Of a DNA stretch of 64,000 nucleotides, positions 62,308-64,000 are shown piece after piece. Origin of the DNA: Vibrio algicola (GTDB taxonomy: Bacteria; Pseudomonadota; Gammaproteobacteria; Enterobacterales; Vibrionaceae); the NCBI RefSeq assembly GCF_009601765.2, contig NZ_CP045699.1, forward strand, positions 1,116,001 to 1,180,000. Direction: 5' to 3'. The notes beneath the pieces are model-generated. The model saw only the letters and a list, made by a program, of their open reading frames with translations. It made no database searches and was not told where the DNA came from. The position numbers and the translations under genes are program-made. The stretch's first letter is position 1. Every line of letters starts with the position of its first letter.

Positions 62308-64000
62308 TTATAACAATATGATCCCTGCAGGAATGGAATCACCAAAAATTTTCTTCGATTCATCGGAGCTCAATTGTGTGACCTCACTGACCAGATCAAC
62401 CCAAGATTGGCTAGCGCGGTTGGCTTTGAGTTTTTCAATTAATGCTACGCGAATATCATCGGCAATATCTAAGCTTCGGTCGCCGGTTTTACGCGCCATC
62501 ATAACGGCCGCAAAAGCAATAGTCGGTTCTTGCTTCCAATCCAGTTCGAGCATTTTTAATAACCATTGGCTCACTTGAGCGGCGGGAATAATATTGTGTT
62601 GGCTGCCATAAAGCTGACTGCGAGAAGCCAAGCGCGCGACGGCCCACCAATGAGCTTGGATGAAATCGGTACTTTTTTGCGCGCGATTAAAAAACCAAGT
62701 GGCCAGTAATATTTTGTCTTCACTGTCTAAATGCTCTAATGAGGCAGACAAACGCACCATCGCTTCGTAACCATGCTCACTGACTTCCTTACTTGCGCCT
62801 TTAGCGCGATGAGCACCGGGATGCAAGTATTTAGCAATATCGGCTAAAATGGTTTCTTGTTGTTCTTGGTGTAAACCGCCCGCAATACGACGCCAGAATA
62901 TCCACCAGTCGGACCAAGTTTGGCTGGATGGGAATTGAATACCTTGTTGGTACAGCGCCCATGTTTGTTCACAGCGCCATTCATCGGTGGGATCGCCAAA
63001 ACCTGGGCGTAAGCAAAAACCGGCTAAACGTAACCATTGCTTTTCATGATCGGCTGAGCGGCGACGACGTTTCTTGCCTAAGGCGAAGCTGTCGAACAAC
63101 TGACGCAAAGTAGGGAAGTCCCAATTTTCGCGTTTGCTTAATTGTTTTTCTAAATCTTTGCTTAATGTTTTTATTAACTTTGGATTATCAACTTTTTTAT
63201 TGGCAGAGTAAGCGCTGGAAATGAGCACTTGAGCGGCCTCTAACCTTGGATGAGCTTGTGCTTGCTCGAATTCTTCATGCTTGCGAGTATCAAATTCTAA
63301 CAACCACCGCTGGCTGTCATCTTCTAAACTGACACATTCTAATTTTAAGGTGCCCACTTCGGTTAACTGACAAGCTAACATCACTTCCACTCGATCTTTT
63401 TGATTGGCTTGTAGCGTCTCACGCGAGGTTTGGCTATCTAGAGTGGCAATGTAAGGGGGCAGTGGTCGAAAAACGGCTTGATCGATATTACGATCGACAC
63501 TTAATAATAAGCTGTTTTGTGGGTGGGTAAGTCGATTGGCATCATCAATAAACTGCTCTTGAGTTGAGGTCAGCATATCAATTTGGATCGGCTCGCCCAA
63601 GGTCAGTAAAAACTTTCGTCCGGTTAAACGTATCTCTTGACCTGCTTCAGTACCTTTAGCCAACAAACACAGTGCTTGTGAGGATTTTTTCTTATGCTTT
63701 AAGTGCAAGAAATAAGAGCGCGCAGAGCCACCACCAATTTTAAGTTGAGCGCCACGGCGAGCTTTGGCATAAGCGACTGCGCCAAAAGCCACCGACAAAT
63801 CTGGACTTGGATTATCTAAGAGTGTGATGGGGGAACCTTGCCATTGGCTGAGTAAATCCACCATGCGGTTTTCAACTAACTCACTATTAAATACGCCGCC
63901 GTTTAACAATAATCCGCTTGGAATTTGTTTATCAGGAGAATGGTTTTGAATGAATTCAGCAATATGACGACTCACCGCAGCATCAGCGGCATAAGGCAGG
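62308..64000 (-). CDS. Hsp70-family chaperone-like protein, 3' part, runs off the window end
   Basis: The frame is open through the right edge; the residues just inside (LPYAADAAVSRHIAEFIQNH) and the following LLLNGGVFNSELVENRMVDL and NPSPDLSVAFGAVAYAKAR correspond to the C-terminal part of an actin-fold ATPase. The long C-terminal region (about 430 residues, with LGKKRRRRSADHEKQWLRLA and SSQTWSDWWIFWRRIAGGLH) is that of the large Hsp70-like proteins often annotated with DUF3731. The internal GTG near 63975 is not a true start. Client and function unknown. Confidence 0.85.
   Translation of the reverse strand, partial: LPYAADAAVSRHIAEFIQNHSPDKQIPSGLLLNGGVFNSELVENRMVDLLSQWQGSPITLLDNPSPDLSVAFGAVAYAKARRGAQLKIGGGSARSYFLHLKHKKKSSQALCLLAKGTEAGQEIRLTGRKFLLTLGEPIQIDMLTSTQEQFIDDANRLTHPQNSLLLSVDRNIDQAVFRPLPPYIATLDSQTSRETLQANQKDRVEVMLACQLTEVGTLKLECVSLEDDSQRWLLEFDTRKHEEFEQAQAHPRLEAAQVLISSAYSANKKVDNPKLIKTLSKDLEKQLSKRENWDFPTLRQLFDSFALGKKRRRRSADHEKQWLRLAGFCLRPGFGDPTDEWRCEQTWALYQQGIQFPSSQTWSDWWIFWRRIAGGLHQEQQETILADIAKYLHPGAHRAKGASKEVSEHGYEAMVRLSASLEHLDSEDKILLATWFFNRAQKSTDFIQAHWWAVARLASRSQLYGSQHNIIPAAQVSQWLLKMLELDWKQEPTIAFAAVMMARKTGDRSLDIADDIRVALIEKLKANRASQSWVDLVSEVTQLSSDESKKIFGDSIPAGIILL

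Overview
The window is a chromosomal segment of a gammaproteobacterium, almost certainly a Vibrio or close relative (Vibrionaceae). This rests on protein-level recognition (VarA/UvrY, NspC, IrpA, TyrR, YcjX/YcjF, SdaC/SdaA) and on a gene order (nrdB-nrdA-ubiG-gyrA-ribA-irpA cluster, then aspC, asnS, sdaA-sdaC, nudix, pabB, class I fumarase, ycjX-ycjF-tyrR) that I recall as typical of V. cholerae chromosome 1. The base composition is AT-rich. I cannot name the species. No rRNA, tRNA or CRISPR array was seen.

Layout. 1-6.5 kb: the 5' part of polB (minus strand), then uvrY-uvrC-pgsA ending in a clear terminator, then a long-chain acyl-CoA synthetase. 6.5-8.4 kb: a scar where the tail of an IS3-family element joins nspC after loss of the nspC start region. 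8.4-16.4 kb: an ACT-domain GcvR-like regulator, a DUF3943 membrane protein, a CinA-like protein, then the minus-strand nrdA-nrdB-yfaE ribonucleotide reductase group (NrdR-like and DnaA boxes upstream) and ubiG. 16.7-26.4 kb: gyrA, ribA, a Fur-box-preceded four-gene iron cluster (IrpA imelysin, dihaem peroxidase-like protein, second imelysin, DUF1513) and a YcbL-type metallo-hydrolase. 26.5-28.0 kb: an intact IS5-family element that has cut a DUF2982-like membrane protein gene, which also carries an in-frame TGA.

28.1-36.3 kb: a histone-H1-like Lys/Ala-rich winged-helix protein, a complete DctP-DctQ-DctM TRAP transporter with its own Cache-domain histidine kinase and NarL-type regulator, and a BCCT transporter. 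36.3-44.7 kb: a DnaQ-type exonuclease with a cNMP/CBS/DUF294 protein, a TVP38-FAD oxidoreductase fusion, aspC, and a CynX-type MFS exporter. 44.7-54 kb: asnS, a lipoprotein gene broken near its start, sdaC-sdaA for serine uptake and deamination, a NUDIX hydrolase, pabB, and class I fumarase. 54-64 kb: ycjX-ycjF-tyrR, DUF2947, a VOC protein, an MscS channel, an HD-GYP protein, and the 3' part of a large Hsp70-family gene running off the window.

Most of the window is conserved housekeeping sequence. The less ordinary material is: three decayed genes (two at IS junctions, two with in-frame TGA), several short tandem arrays in spacers whose periods are all multiples of three (two are exactly 4 x 18 bp), the iron cluster, the TRAP plus two-component module, the H1-like protein, and an orphan palindrome with a CRP-like site near 62.15 kb. 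I did not find a convincing wholly new biological system.
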